From positions 74,070 through 113,003 of IMG/VR virus record IMGVR_UViG_3300046500_000231: 38,934 nt of DNA, one strand, 5' to 3'. The translations under genes were made by a program, and so were the position numbers. Below are positions 20,564-28,557 of the stretch, piece after piece. The stretch's first letter is position 1. Each line of letters starts with the position of its first letter. The notes under the pieces are model-generated. The model worked only from the letters and a program-made list of their open reading frames with translations, did no database searches and was not told the DNA's origin. The stretch is from a virus.

Positions 20564-20843
20564 GTGAGAGCGCCTTGGTTTGTGCAGAGGGTGCCGGGGC
20601 GGCGAGCTTCTTGTCGACGGCTGCCGTAATCGTCGTGACCGCGGCTTGGCTTGCGGCCGCCGCTGCCTGGATCTGGTCGCTCGCGGCGATCGATTTGGGG
20701 ATCTCCGCGGCGGTTTGCTTCACTTCCTTCTTCACTGCTGCCACCTGCGAGGCCAGCACGAACTTGTGCTCGGTGTAGAAGCCCGCGCCAAAGGCGAGCG
20801 CCGCGACGATGGCAAGAAGGCCGATCTTGGTGAGTGGGTTCAT
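20340..20843 (-). CDS. Rz-like inner-membrane spanin
   Basis: Encodes 167 aa. An N-terminal membrane helix (LTKIGLLAIVAALAFGAGFY, residues 4-23) anchors a long Ala/Gln-rich periplasmic helix (about 30-130). The last part overlaps the Rz1-like gene in another frame. GGAG lies before the ATG at 20843, four bases after the holin candidate's stop. Works with the lipoprotein at 20237-20563 to disrupt the outer membrane. Confidence 0.8.
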   Translation of the reverse strand: MNPLTKIGLLAIVAALAFGAGFYTEHKFVLASQVAAVKKEVKQTAAEIPKSIAASDQIQAAAAASQAAVTTITAAVDKKLAAPAPSAQTKALSHALATTNQAASAVAEVQSLTVGDQPMPFDLDTVRLLNAARKGIAIDAAGSGAAEVQSAAPAAGGSRADGQGVRR

Positions 20844-20846
20844 GGC

Positions 20847-21095
20847 TTACTCCGGTTTGGGCGGGATGGGCGCACTCTCCTTCTTCATCGACATCCACAC
20901 GCCGATTCCGGCGAACAGTGCCGCGGCGCCTGTGCCGAACGCGGTGGCCGAGAAAGGCACCTTGTTCGCCACCGTGTCCCACGTCTGGTTGAAAATGAAG
21001 TCGGCCGCGGTGATGGCCGCGGCATACTTGGCAAGGTCCGGGGTGTGGTTGTTCACCTCGGAGAACATGCTGTGGAAGAATGTCTTGACGCTCAT
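20847..21095 (-). CDS. Putative holin
   Basis: Encodes 82 aa. Two hydrophobic segments (about residues 22-40 and 50-70, the second FSATAFGTGAAALFAGIGVW) are followed by a charged tail MKKESAPIPPKPE, the usual holin layout. The ATG at 21095 overlaps the endolysin stop (ATGA); longer in-frame starts lie within the endolysin gene. Position between endolysin and spanins supports the call; sequence alone does not prove it. Confidence 0.65.
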   Translation of the reverse strand: MSVKTFFHSMFSEVNNHTPDLAKYAAAITAADFIFNQTWDTVANKVPFSATAFGTGAAALFAGIGVWMSMKKESAPIPPKPE

Positions 21096-21658
21096 GCCGT
21101 CACACCTTCGATGAGGGGTTGCGGGGTGAGAAAGAGCTTCTTTTCGGCCTGGCGCCGGCGCAGCAGACCCGCGATGTGCTTGCCGCCTGCCATGTCCCAC
21201 TTCTCGAACTCGTTGGCGGCTGCCGCGTCGTTGGTGGAATTGAGGTAGCGCAAGAGGCTCGAGCCCGCGAAGTTGCCCGCGCCGATGTTGAACACGAGAT
21301 CCACGAGCGCGTCGAATTCGTTTTGCGTGAGGCCGTTCTGTTGCTTGGAGAGAATCACCAGACGGTTGACGGTCGCTTCAGCGCCGGCAATGTCGGCGAG
21401 CAGTTGTGTGTCGGCCTGCTCCTGAGTCCACGTGAGGCCGTAACGCACTTCCGGGCCGGTATGCCCTACGCCGATCGTCCAAGGTGCGCCTGAGAGCTTG
21501 AGCAGCGCGGAGGCGATCACGCCCGTTTTGAGCGCGTTCTGCCACATTCCAAGACGCTGAAGCTCTTTGCCAAGCGGCGACGCGGGATCGGGGTAGGCGT
21601 GCAGGTAGCAGCCTTCAGCGCTCTCGGTGAGCGCGATACCGGTTTTGGAATATTTCAT
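21092..21658 (-). CDS. Endolysin, GH24 (T4-lysozyme-type) muramidase
   Basis: Encodes 188 aa. The GH24 catalytic triad is visible: E15 in AEGCYLHAYPD, D24, and T61 in WTIGVGHTG, with an insertion of about 30 residues (26-59) between Asp and Thr compared with T4 lysozyme. ALVDLVFNIGAGNFAGSSLL near 118-137 is the second conserved block. It cuts the glycan chains of peptidoglycan. No signal peptide is seen, so release depends on the holin. A GTG at 21661 would add one residue. Confidence 0.9.
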   Translation of the reverse strand: MKYSKTGIALTESAEGCYLHAYPDPASPLGKELQRLGMWQNALKTGVIASALLKLSGAPWTIGVGHTGPEVRYGLTWTQEQADTQLLADIAGAEATVNRLVILSKQQNGLTQNEFDALVDLVFNIGAGNFAGSSLLRYLNSTNDAAAANEFEKWDMAGGKHIAGLLRRRQAEKKLFLTPQPLIEGVTA

Positions 21659-21663
21659 CACGG

Positions 21664-22014
21664 TCAGTGCGCGAGCTTGGCGATGATGGCGATTGCACCG
21701 CTACCCACGAGCCCAGCCAGAAGCGTGTAGACCACCTTCAGGGTGCTGGACATGCCCTTGACCATTGCCACGTGCTCGATGTTGGTTTCGTTGAGCTTCG
21801 TGACGGCCTTGTTGGTCTCGACCAGGCGGTCTTCGACTTTTTCAACCCGCACCTGGGTCGCCTGGTGGCGCTCCTCGAGGATTGCGAGTTTGGTCAGTGC
21901 CGACGCGATTTGCGTCAAGGCGCCTTTCATTTCGCCAACGTCGTGCTGGACGGTGTTGACTTGGAGTTCCAGGACTTCAAGATCGACAGGCATGTCATCG
22001 TTCCCAATGGTCAT
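21664..22014 (-). CDS. Coiled-coil protein with C-terminal membrane anchor
   Basis: Encodes 116 aa. A long coiled coil (about residues 10-85, with VEKVEDRLVETNKAVTKLNE) is followed by one membrane helix (LKVVYTLLAGLVGSGAIAII, about 92-111). The layout resembles XhlA-type lysis accessory proteins and some antiholins. It is the first gene of the lysis transcript, 5 bp before the endolysin gene and just after the twin operators at 22065-22100. A role in lysis timing is inferred. Confidence 0.65.
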   Translation of the reverse strand: MTIGNDDMPVDLEVLELQVNTVQHDVGEMKGALTQIASALTKLAILEERHQATQVRVEKVEDRLVETNKAVTKLNETNIEHVAMVKGMSSTLKVVYTLLAGLVGSGAIAIIAKLAH

Positions 22015-22058
22015 TTCGCTGATTTCCCTTGTCTGTCTCTTGCAAAGGCCAAGACGGC

Positions 22059-22100
22059 ATGATAAGTCAGTTCTGACTGTTTAGCCAGTCAAATCTGACT
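22059..22100 (-). promoter_or_regulatory. Twin operator sites 9 and 10 ahead of lysis genes
   Basis: AGTCA-GTTC-TGACT (22065-22078) and AGTCA-AATC-TGACT (22087-22100) both have perfect arms and lie 22 bp apart, on one DNA face, which would favour cooperative binding. On the minus strand TATCAT (22064-22059) next to the first site is the likely -10. A double site here suggests the tightest control falls on the lysis operon. Confidence 0.8.
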
Positions 22101-22123
22101 ATCGTGCCGCTTGGATCTCCCGT

Positions 22124-22456
22124 TTAGACGATTTCGCCGCCTGCGAGCGCGTAGCGCGAGAGCATCAGACCCGCAATGGCCGGCTGTGCTTCGACCGTGC
22201 CTTCGGGCATCGGCTCGATGAGCGCCTTCTCGGCAAACTCGAACACGTCCTCGCCCGCTTCGGGCAGGCCCGCAATGGCAATGGAGCCTGCGAACGACAC
22301 CGGCTGCTTGCCCGCCTTGTAGGTGTCTTCCGAGACGTAGCTCTGGATCTGCACCATCGTGTTCTTCATCACGCGGTCGATCGTGGCGTGCGTGAGGTAG
22401 TGAAAGCCTGCGGTGCCGCCGGTGGTCTCGAGGGTGACGTCTTTCTTGATGCTCAT
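22124..22456 (-). CDS. Hypothetical protein between fibre and lysis genes
   Basis: Encodes 110 aa. The pattern KKDVTLETTGGTAGFHYLTH, then VMKNTMVQIQSYVSEDTYKA suggests a beta-rich structural or chaperone-like domain. GGAG lies 9 nt before the ATG at 22456. It is flanked by operators on both sides (22065-22100 and 22483-22496), so it may be its own transcription unit. Unknown function; structural protein is a guess. Confidence 0.65.
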   Translation of the reverse strand: MSIKKDVTLETTGGTAGFHYLTHATIDRVMKNTMVQIQSYVSEDTYKAGKQPVSFAGSIAIAGLPEAGEDVFEFAEKALIEPMPEGTVEAQPAIAGLMLSRYALAGGEIV

Positions 22457-22477
22457 GTAGAACTCCAGTTGAGGGGT

Positions 22478-22496
22478 TGAATAGTCAGTTCTGAGT
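22478..22496 (-). promoter_or_regulatory. Operator site 11 (AGTCA-GTTC-TGAGT) with weak -10
   Basis: One arm position differs from the perfect palindrome (22483-22496). On the minus strand TATTCA (22483-22478) sits where the -10 lies at the other sites. It precedes the gene at 22124-22456 by 26 bp. Confidence 0.6.
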
Positions 22497-22500
22497 GTAA

Positions 22501-22980
22501 CTAGGCTGACAAGGAAACGCCAGCTTCTTGTTGCGCGGGCGCGACCGACGATTGGATGACCGCAGCGAAGGTGTTCGGGTCGTAGCGCCAGGCATCGCGG
22601 TAGCCGAGCGCGGCCGCGACGGCTTCGCTGCAGAACCACTTGTCCTTGTCGCCTTCGTAGTGACGCCAGGCGAAGCCCAGCAAGCCCAGCGTGTCATACG
22701 CTTGACCCTTATGCTGCTCGAACCAGGCAAGCGCAGCGCTTGCTTGTGCGGGCGTCACGCGGATTTCAAAGACGTCCCAGTCCGCGGGGTCGAGCACAAG
22801 TTCGGCGCGGCGCACGCCGCCATCGAGGTAGGTCGAGCTCCAGCAGACGCTCTTGCCGTCGGCTGTCTGACCCACCACGAGCTCGGCGTGGCTGTAGGGG
22901 CCATCGGTCCACCACTTCGTAGCGACCCCGAGCCAGCCTTTGACGCCGGGGTGCCGGCCTTTGAAAAATGCGACTTTCAT
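22501..22980 (-). CDS. Permuted papain-like (NlpC/P60-type) enzyme
   Basis: Encodes 159 aa. The order His first (YSHAELVV, H31) and Cys later (KWFCSEAVAAALG, C117) is that of circularly permuted NlpC/P60 enzymes such as the YiiX group, which hydrolyse amide or ester bonds. AGGAGA precedes the ATG at 22980. Located after the tail fibre genes and before the lysis block, it might act on cell wall during entry or on host lipids or proteins; substrate unknown. It is not related in sequence order to the NlpC/P60 protein at 34228. Confidence 0.72.
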   Translation of the reverse strand: MKVAFFKGRHPGVKGWLGVATKWWTDGPYSHAELVVGQTADGKSVCWSSTYLDGGVRRAELVLDPADWDVFEIRVTPAQASAALAWFEQHKGQAYDTLGLLGFAWRHYEGDKDKWFCSEAVAAALGYRDAWRYDPNTFAAVIQSSVAPAQQEAGVSLSA

Positions 22981-22988
22981 GGTCTCCT

Positions 22989-23519
22989 TCACTGGATCTG
23001 TGCTGCGGTTGCGTCGATCTTGGCGACGATATCGTCGTAGGCGGCTTGTGCCACTACAGCGTCGGCCGCACCGAGGATCTCGTATTTGCGCATGCGCAAG
23101 GCGCCCAGCGTCGCAAGTGCCCCGTTGAGCATTACGGACTGCGCGAGGATCAGGTCGGTGGCTTCCTGGTTGGTCTTGCCGGCGGGCACGGCGAACGCCG
23201 TCACCCATGCGCCAGGGTCGCCCACGTAGCCCGCGTCCTTGAAGGCTTGGGCGGCCGCTTCTCGTTCGAGATACTCCTGAGAGAAGCGCATCCAGTTCGA
23301 GTAGATATCGGCCACCTTCGAGTCGATCGCATCGGCGAGCCGAGCCTTGCACGCGGCAAGCGTCTCGGCCGGGGTGATGGCGTTTTCGGGAATGCCGCCC
23401 GCCACGAGCCATTCGAAGAAGGCTGCGTATTCGGGGGTGTTAGCCTTCAGAGCGGTTACGGTGCCATCTTCGGCAACTTGCTCCGCTCCTGCGTTGGTCA
23501 TGCGATAAGTAGTGGTCAT
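22989..23519 (-). CDS. Probable tail fibre accessory protein
   Basis: Encodes 176 aa. The ATG shares a base with the tail fibre stop (TGATG). A short beta region (TYRMTNAGAEQVAEDGTVTA) is followed by long helices (CKARLADAIDSKVADIYSNW; YDDIVAKIDATAAQIQ). Genes of this size and pattern just after a fibre gene are often assembly chaperones or fibre-bound proteins; that is inferred from position. Confidence 0.65.
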   Translation of the reverse strand: MTTTYRMTNAGAEQVAEDGTVTALKANTPEYAAFFEWLVAGGIPENAITPAETLAACKARLADAIDSKVADIYSNWMRFSQEYLEREAAAQAFKDAGYVGDPGAWVTAFAVPAGKTNQEATDLILAQSVMLNGALATLGALRMRKYEILGAADAVVAQAAYDDIVAKIDATAAQIQ

Positions 23520-26500
23520 CAGTTCACCTTCAAAACCGTGCATTGCATCTGGCCTTCACCCATCACGCCGCCGCCGCCACCCGTGATCGTGAAGCCAATG
23601 TCGATGTATGTGCCGTCGCCAGCGTTGCCAATCATCGTGCACACCAGCCAGTTCGTGCCGTTCGAGATCGATGAACCCGTGACGATGATCGAGTGCGTGG
23701 CGAACGCAAAAGGCTCGCTCAGCCAGATGCGCAGTCGCCCGGTCGAGAGCCAGGTCGCCGAGCAGTTGTATGCCGCCTGCGGGCTGTTCGGCGTTGAGGA
23801 GTTACCGGACCAATGCGCGGACACGACCGCAGCATTGCGGTTGAGAATCTTCGGAATGCCGCTATCCATCTGTGCGGCAGTCGCGGTGATCAACCCCTTC
23901 GAGCGTCCGCTGCTTCCCATGACCATCCAGACGCCGCCCGTCGTGCCGTCATTCCACATTTCGGTGTAGGTGTCGTTGGTCGTGGTGTTACCTGTCTTCG
24001 TAGCGAAGATGGCCGAGGGCGTGATGAAGGACGTAGCCTGCCCGGCGCCCGGCCCAACCGTTACCGTGCTCGCTGAGTTGATACCGCCCGTGGTTGTGAG
24101 AGTCGTGAACTTGCCAGTGCTGGGTGTCGTCGCGCCGATAGCCGGAGGCGTAGCAAAGTTGAGGTTGCTCGAGTCCCAAGGCGTCGCACCGTTAAACGTC
24201 GGGCGAGCCGAGAAGGTCGAGGTGCCGGTCACGCTGATACCGCCGCTTGCAGTGAGCAACCCAGTCACGCCGAGCGTGCTGCCAAAGCTCGACGCGCCCG
24301 CGATCGCGCCACCGCCCACCGAGTCGATCGCCTGACGCCACGCCGAAGGCGTGCCGTTGTAGATCGCGCGCGTGTAGACCACGCCGGTGTTGTAGACCGT
24401 GTAGCGCTGATAGGTCATGCTCGAGGACGAATACACCTCGAGCATGCCACCGCTCGCCACCGGGTAGTTCGTGCCCGAGCTGGCGTTGGCGTTAGTCGGC
24501 TGGTGATACGTGCCGGTCGAGGTGATCGTGTTTAGATCGACCGAGCCGCCGAGCGGCGCGCGCTGTGGGATCGCGTTGGCGAGCACGAAGGCGGTCGTCG
24601 CGCTGTTCGTGCTGTTGTCATAGAGCGCGGCAGTGGGATGAACCGGCGTCTGCGTGAACGTGCCAACGCCGGTCGCGACGGCGAACGACAGCGGGTTGTC
24701 GATGAACGTGCCTGCCGAATCGAAACGGCTGATGTTGAAGTTGTTCGCCGTGCTCTTTTGCAGGCTCCAACGCGTGACGCCGTTCGACTGAAAGCGCACA
24801 TCGGCAAATCCGGTGCCGCTCGTGTCGTTCAGGTAGCTGATCGGGTTGGCGTAGCCCGTGACGGTCTGACCGCCGAACTTGGTCGAGCCGCTCACCTGCA
24901 AGCGATCGGTGCCGTTGTCGGTCGTCGTGCCCACAAGCAGGTTGCCGGCGCTCGTGATGCGCGCCTTCTCCGCGTTGTTCGCCATGAACAGCAGGTTGCC
25001 TGCCGTCGAGCCGACCATCGCGTCGTTGTAGGTCTGGAAGTAGCCCTTCGTCGCATCAGCCCACATCCATGCACCGCTCGACCCTGCCGGTTGCGCCGTG
25101 ATCGTGCCGATGCTCTTGACGTTGCCACCGACCTGCAGCGCGTTCGCGGCGTCGTCGACCGCCCCGCCTGCCGGGTTGATCGAGACGTTGCCGCTCTGGA
25201 AGACCTTCACGACGGTGGTGTTGAGCACCTTGAAGTTGATGCCGACCGTGCCGCTGGTCGGTGTCGTGCCCGCTTCATCGGTGGTCGCGTGAATATAGAT
25301 CGGCTTGGCCGCGGTCGCCGGCGAGTAGCCTACGATCTTGTGATCGTTCGGCGCGTTCGTGTCCAGACCCGTGTTCGAGCCAAGCGCGAGGTATTGCGTC
25401 GTGCTCGCGTTGCGGCGAATCGTCAGACCGTGGCCGGTCGCCGGGTTGTTGATCTGCACCTGCGACGAGCCATCATCGGTCGTGCCACCATACAGCGTGC
25501 GCCCGTTGAGGTAGTTCAGCGCGGAACCGCTCATGTAGAGGTTCCACTTGTTCGTGCCCGAGTTCATCAGGCCGCGATAGGCGATGTTGGTCGCCCCGGC
25601 GCTGCTATCGCTGACGTGGACGCCGGTGTAGGTCGTAACCGTCGCGCTCGCACCAACCGTGGGGTTCTGCGCGATGAAGCCGATCAAATTCGGCAGCGTG
25701 AACGCCGCGTCCTTGACCTTCGGCACAGACGAATACGCGTAAGCGGCGCCCGTGGAGGTTTCGTTGAACTCGGCGTTCATCTGCGCGCCGTAGTTCGTCG
25801 TGCCCGTGCCCACGTGCGTGCCGCGCATGTAGATCATCGCGTTAGCCGACAGGCTGCCGCCAAGCGACATATAGCCGTCGCCGTGGATGCCGACCATGTA
25901 GCTGCCGAAGGTGCCAAGTGCTGCCGTGGTGTCGTTCGAGAGCTGCCACGAGCCGTCGTTGTAGAGCATGCGACCGTCGCGCGCGCTCGTGCTGCGGTCG
26001 ATGAATTGGATGAGCGGCTGATACGCCTCGATCGACAGACCACCGGAGGTCGCGCTGCCCGCATCGATGATGCGCATGGTGGGCGCGTTATAGACCGGCG
26101 CTTGCGCGAGAGTTGCGCCCGACGGGTTCACCTGAATAGCGGATACGCCGTCGTCGTTGGCCGAGCCAAAGAGATAGCGGCCCTTGTTCAGATAGAACCG
26201 GCTCTGGATGGCCGCGCTCGAATCGCGCGAGAAAAGCGCGAGCATCATCGAGCCATCGGTGTTCGCGTAGCCGTGAATGTCCGCGCCGGTCGCACCCGCC
26301 AGCACGTCGCTCGTCGTCGAGCCCCAACGCCAGTTGATCGAGCCAACGTCGGTCTGTGCCGCCGGCGGGCTTGCCACCTTCAACGGCGTGTTCGTGATGA
26401 CCATGTAGGGCGAAAAGCCCGTTGCCGAGCTACGCGCGATGCCGATGCGATAGTTCGCGCCGAACGTGCGCTGATTCGTATCGACGTCCAGCGCATTGCC

Positions 26501-27919
26501 GACCCACAGGTCACCATTGACCGTATCGCCATCCTTTGACACCGGGTTGCCGATCGTCGCCGCCACGGCGTCCGCATGCGCGGCGGAAGCGGCCGCATTT
26601 GTCTCGCTGGTCTTGGCGTTGTTCTCGCTGGTCTTCGAGTTCGTCTCGGAGGTCTTCGAGTTCGTTTCGCTGGTCTTGCTATTTGTTTCCGAGGTCTTCG
26701 CTGCGTTTTGCGAGGCAAGCGCCGCCGCCGCCGACGAAGCGGCGTTCAGTTCGCTGGTGTGGGCATTTGCGGCGGAGGTCGCCGCCCCCGAGGCGGAACC
26801 TGCCGCAGCCGAGGCGCTGGCCGTCGCGTTCACCGCCTGGGTTTGGGCGTCCGCATCGTAGTCCTTCCAGCCGGTGCTGGTGTAGACGCGAAGGAGTTGC
26901 TTCGTGGTGTCGAAGTATTCCGCGCCCTGCACGAGCGGATTGCCGCTGTTGTCGACCGTCGGCGCCGTGGCCTTGTTGCCCAGATACAGCGCATTCATCG
27001 TCGTGAGAATGCCCTGCACCGTCGCGCGATCAGCCGCAGCCGACGAGGCCGAACCTGCCGCAGCCGTTGCGGAACCGGCCGCCGCTGTCTTGCTTGCAGC
27101 GGCGTTCGTCTCGCTCGTCTTCGAATTCGTCTCGCTGGTCTTGCTATTCGTTTCCGAGGTCTTCGCCGCATTCTGCGATGCGAGCGCCGCAGCAGCGGAA
27201 GCCGCCGCGTTCGTTTCCGAAGTGCCCGCATTGGTCTTCGAAGTCGCCGCCGCAGCGGCGGATGCAGCGCTATTGGTCTCGGACGTCTTTGCGGCATTTT
27301 GCGAAGCGAGCGCCGCTGCGGCGGATGCCGCGCTATTGGTCTCGCTGGTCTTCGAATTCGTCTCGCTGGTCTTGCTGTTGGTCTCGGACGTCTTCGCGTT
27401 AGTCGCGGAGGTCGCCGCCGCAGTCTTGCTCGACGCGGCGTTGGTCTCAGAGGTCTTGGAATTGGTCTCGCTGGTCTTGGCTGCCGTCTGCGAGGCGAGC
27501 GCCGCACTTTGCGAAGCCTGAGCAGCAGCCAGGTCGGCACGAATCTCGTTGACAGCATCCACCAAGCCTGACGGGCTCACCTGCGCCATCAAGTCCTGGA
27601 TCTTATACATGGTGTTCGTCCAGATTGCGGCCGTGCCGACGTCGCCCTGGCTGATAAGCGGCAGCATGTCGGGCATCGTGAAGTCGGTCACGAAGTTGCC
27701 GGTGGCGGCCGCGCTCGTTGCACCCTGGTAAGCGCCCGTGAGCAGCACCACCGTGTTCGCGCCATCAAAGGTCGCGTCAGCGGCGATCACGTAAGGCACG
27801 AGGTCCGGCGTGATCATGAAGATGTGGTTCTTCTTGATCCGGTAGGCGACGTTGTTGCCGATCACCGTAACCGTCTGACTGCCGTTCGTGACGGTGACTG
27901 TCTGCTTCAGTTGTGCCAT
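23519..27919 (-). CDS. Long repeat-rich tail fibre
   Basis: Encodes 1466 aa. Residues 1-130 look like a particle-attachment domain (VTVTNGSQTVTVIGNNVAYR). Residues about 130-450 are heptad-like copies of TSETNSK/AASAAAAL typical of trimeric fibre shafts, split near 316-370 by a small non-repetitive domain. Residues 450-1466 form a long beta-rich shaft and tip with many short Gly/Ser/Thr-rich modules (AGNLLVGTTTDNGTDRLQVSG). The end is GGGGG-MGEGQMQCTVLKVN; no S74 self-cleaving chaperone motif is seen. It would recognise host surface polysaccharide or protein. Operator site 12 lies 43 bp upstream. Confidence 0.9.
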   Translation of the reverse strand: MAQLKQTVTVTNGSQTVTVIGNNVAYRIKKNHIFMITPDLVPYVIAADATFDGANTVVLLTGAYQGATSAAATGNFVTDFTMPDMLPLISQGDVGTAAIWTNTMYKIQDLMAQVSPSGLVDAVNEIRADLAAAQASQSAALASQTAAKTSETNSKTSETNAASSKTAAATSATNAKTSETNSKTSETNSKTSETNSAASAAAALASQNAAKTSETNSAASAAAAATSKTNAGTSETNAAASAAAALASQNAAKTSETNSKTSETNSKTSETNAAASKTAAAGSATAAAGSASSAAADRATVQGILTTMNALYLGNKATAPTVDNSGNPLVQGAEYFDTTKQLLRVYTSTGWKDYDADAQTQAVNATASASAAAGSASGAATSAANAHTSELNAASSAAAALASQNAAKTSETNSKTSETNSKTSETNSKTSENNAKTSETNAAASAAHADAVAATIGNPVSKDGDTVNGDLWVGNALDVDTNQRTFGANYRIGIARSSATGFSPYMVITNTPLKVASPPAAQTDVGSINWRWGSTTSDVLAGATGADIHGYANTDGSMMLALFSRDSSAAIQSRFYLNKGRYLFGSANDDGVSAIQVNPSGATLAQAPVYNAPTMRIIDAGSATSGGLSIEAYQPLIQFIDRSTSARDGRMLYNDGSWQLSNDTTAALGTFGSYMVGIHGDGYMSLGGSLSANAMIYMRGTHVGTGTTNYGAQMNAEFNETSTGAAYAYSSVPKVKDAAFTLPNLIGFIAQNPTVGASATVTTYTGVHVSDSSAGATNIAYRGLMNSGTNKWNLYMSGSALNYLNGRTLYGGTTDDGSSQVQINNPATGHGLTIRRNASTTQYLALGSNTGLDTNAPNDHKIVGYSPATAAKPIYIHATTDEAGTTPTSGTVGINFKVLNTTVVKVFQSGNVSINPAGGAVDDAANALQVGGNVKSIGTITAQPAGSSGAWMWADATKGYFQTYNDAMVGSTAGNLLFMANNAEKARITSAGNLLVGTTTDNGTDRLQVSGSTKFGGQTVTGYANPISYLNDTSGTGFADVRFQSNGVTRWSLQKSTANNFNISRFDSAGTFIDNPLSFAVATGVGTFTQTPVHPTAALYDNSTNSATTAFVLANAIPQRAPLGGSVDLNTITSTGTYHQPTNANASSGTNYPVASGGMLEVYSSSSMTYQRYTVYNTGVVYTRAIYNGTPSAWRQAIDSVGGGAIAGASSFGSTLGVTGLLTASGGISVTGTSTFSARPTFNGATPWDSSNLNFATPPAIGATTPSTGKFTTLTTTGGINSASTVTVGPGAGQATSFITPSAIFATKTGNTTTNDTYTEMWNDGTTGGVWMVMGSSGRSKGLITATAAQMDSGIPKILNRNAAVVSAHWSGNSSTPNSPQAAYNCSATWLSTGRLRIWLSEPFAFATHSIIVTGSSISNGTNWLVCTMIGNAGDGTYIDIGFTITGGGGGVMGEGQMQCTVLKVN
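26570..27530 (-). repeat. Coding heptad repeats of the tail fibre
   Basis: About 20 or more imperfect 21-bp units encode variants of TSETNSK, in two blocks parted by a unique stretch at roughly 26810-27010. The DNA copies are similar enough to recombine, so array length is likely variable. This also makes assembly from short reads risky here. Confidence 0.85.
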
Positions 27920-27954
27920 GCGTGTGCTCGATTAAAAATCGTCCAGGTTGGCCG

Positions 27955-27975
27955 ATTATACAGTCAGAACTGACT
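27955..27975 (-). promoter_or_regulatory. Promoter with operator site 12 (AGTCA-GAAC-TGACT)
   Basis: On the minus strand TATAAT (27960-27955), then a perfect-arm palindrome (27962-27975). TTGGAT at 27984-27979 is a possible -35 with 18-bp spacing. It drives the tail fibre gene and its followers. Confidence 0.78.
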
Positions 27976-27985
27976 GTTATCCAAC

Positions 27986-28177
27986 TCAATCGAGCTTCGG
28001 ATGCGCCGCCTTTACAGCCTTACATTTCTCGACCCAGGCGAGCGTTTCCGCAGGCAACGCCACGCCCTGTTCGATCAGCGCTGCGAAGCCCTTCATGATC
28101 GCGTCAAGCGCCTCGCCCATCGACGGATATTCGGCGGCGCGGCGCGGCGCAACATCGACTTTGTGGTGTAGTTTCAT
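27986..28177 (-). CDS. Small hypothetical protein before the fibre operon
   Basis: Encodes 63 aa, helical and rich in Ala and Lys (MGEALDAIMKGFAALIEQGV, AETLAWVEKCKAVKAAHP). The ATG overlaps the preceding stop (ATGA), which supports it. It ends the gpJ transcript just before the next operator. No function known. Confidence 0.65.
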   Translation of the reverse strand: MKLHHKVDVAPRRAAEYPSMGEALDAIMKGFAALIEQGVALPAETLAWVEKCKAVKAAHPKLD

Positions 28178-28557
28178 GCTTGAGTCACCTCGAAAGTGGC
28201 ATCCAGATACGGGAACGCCGCAACCTTTACGGTGTAGGTGCCCGCGTGGGAAAAGGACAGCTCGCAGGTCGCGTCCGTGCAGGCGTGATCAGCGCCGTCG
28301 AGCGTGATCGTGCAGGGGTTCGGCAGGTTTTCGAGCGTCATGCCATTCAGCGTCGCAGGGCTCGCCGGGCGCGGCACGATTGCACCGCCCTTCACATAGT
28401 CGGTGTCCCAGTGCCCGTCGCCGATGACGAGACTGCCGCCGGCGGGCGGCGTCTGAATGTCGATCATCCAGCGCGGCATGCTGCCGGTGCTCAGAATGCG
28501 GCCGCTCGCATCGGCCGTCACGTAGGTGGTTTGTGTGGTGTCGGTGGTGTTGTTCAT
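28174..28557 (-). CDS. Hypothetical tail-associated protein
   Basis: Encodes 127 aa. The start at 28557 overlaps the gpJ-like stop as ATGA. The C-terminal half (CTITLDGADHACTD, then FSHAGTYTVKVAAFPYLDAT) has an Ig-like strand pattern; the N-terminal half (SGRILSTGSMPRWMIDIQTP) resembles small tail fibre-attached domains. Probably structural, by location. Confidence 0.62.
   Translation of the reverse strand: MNNTTDTTQTTYVTADASGRILSTGSMPRWMIDIQTPPAGGSLVIGDGHWDTDYVKGGAIVPRPASPATLNGMTLENLPNPCTITLDGADHACTDATCELSFSHAGTYTVKVAAFPYLDATFEVTQA

Noticed and set aside
24638-26539. Open plus-strand frame of 633 codons opposite the tail fibre
   Set aside because: Very Arg/Val/Ala-rich with no motif, no ribosome site and no spacing from other plus-strand genes; it mirrors the codon bias of the fibre gene.
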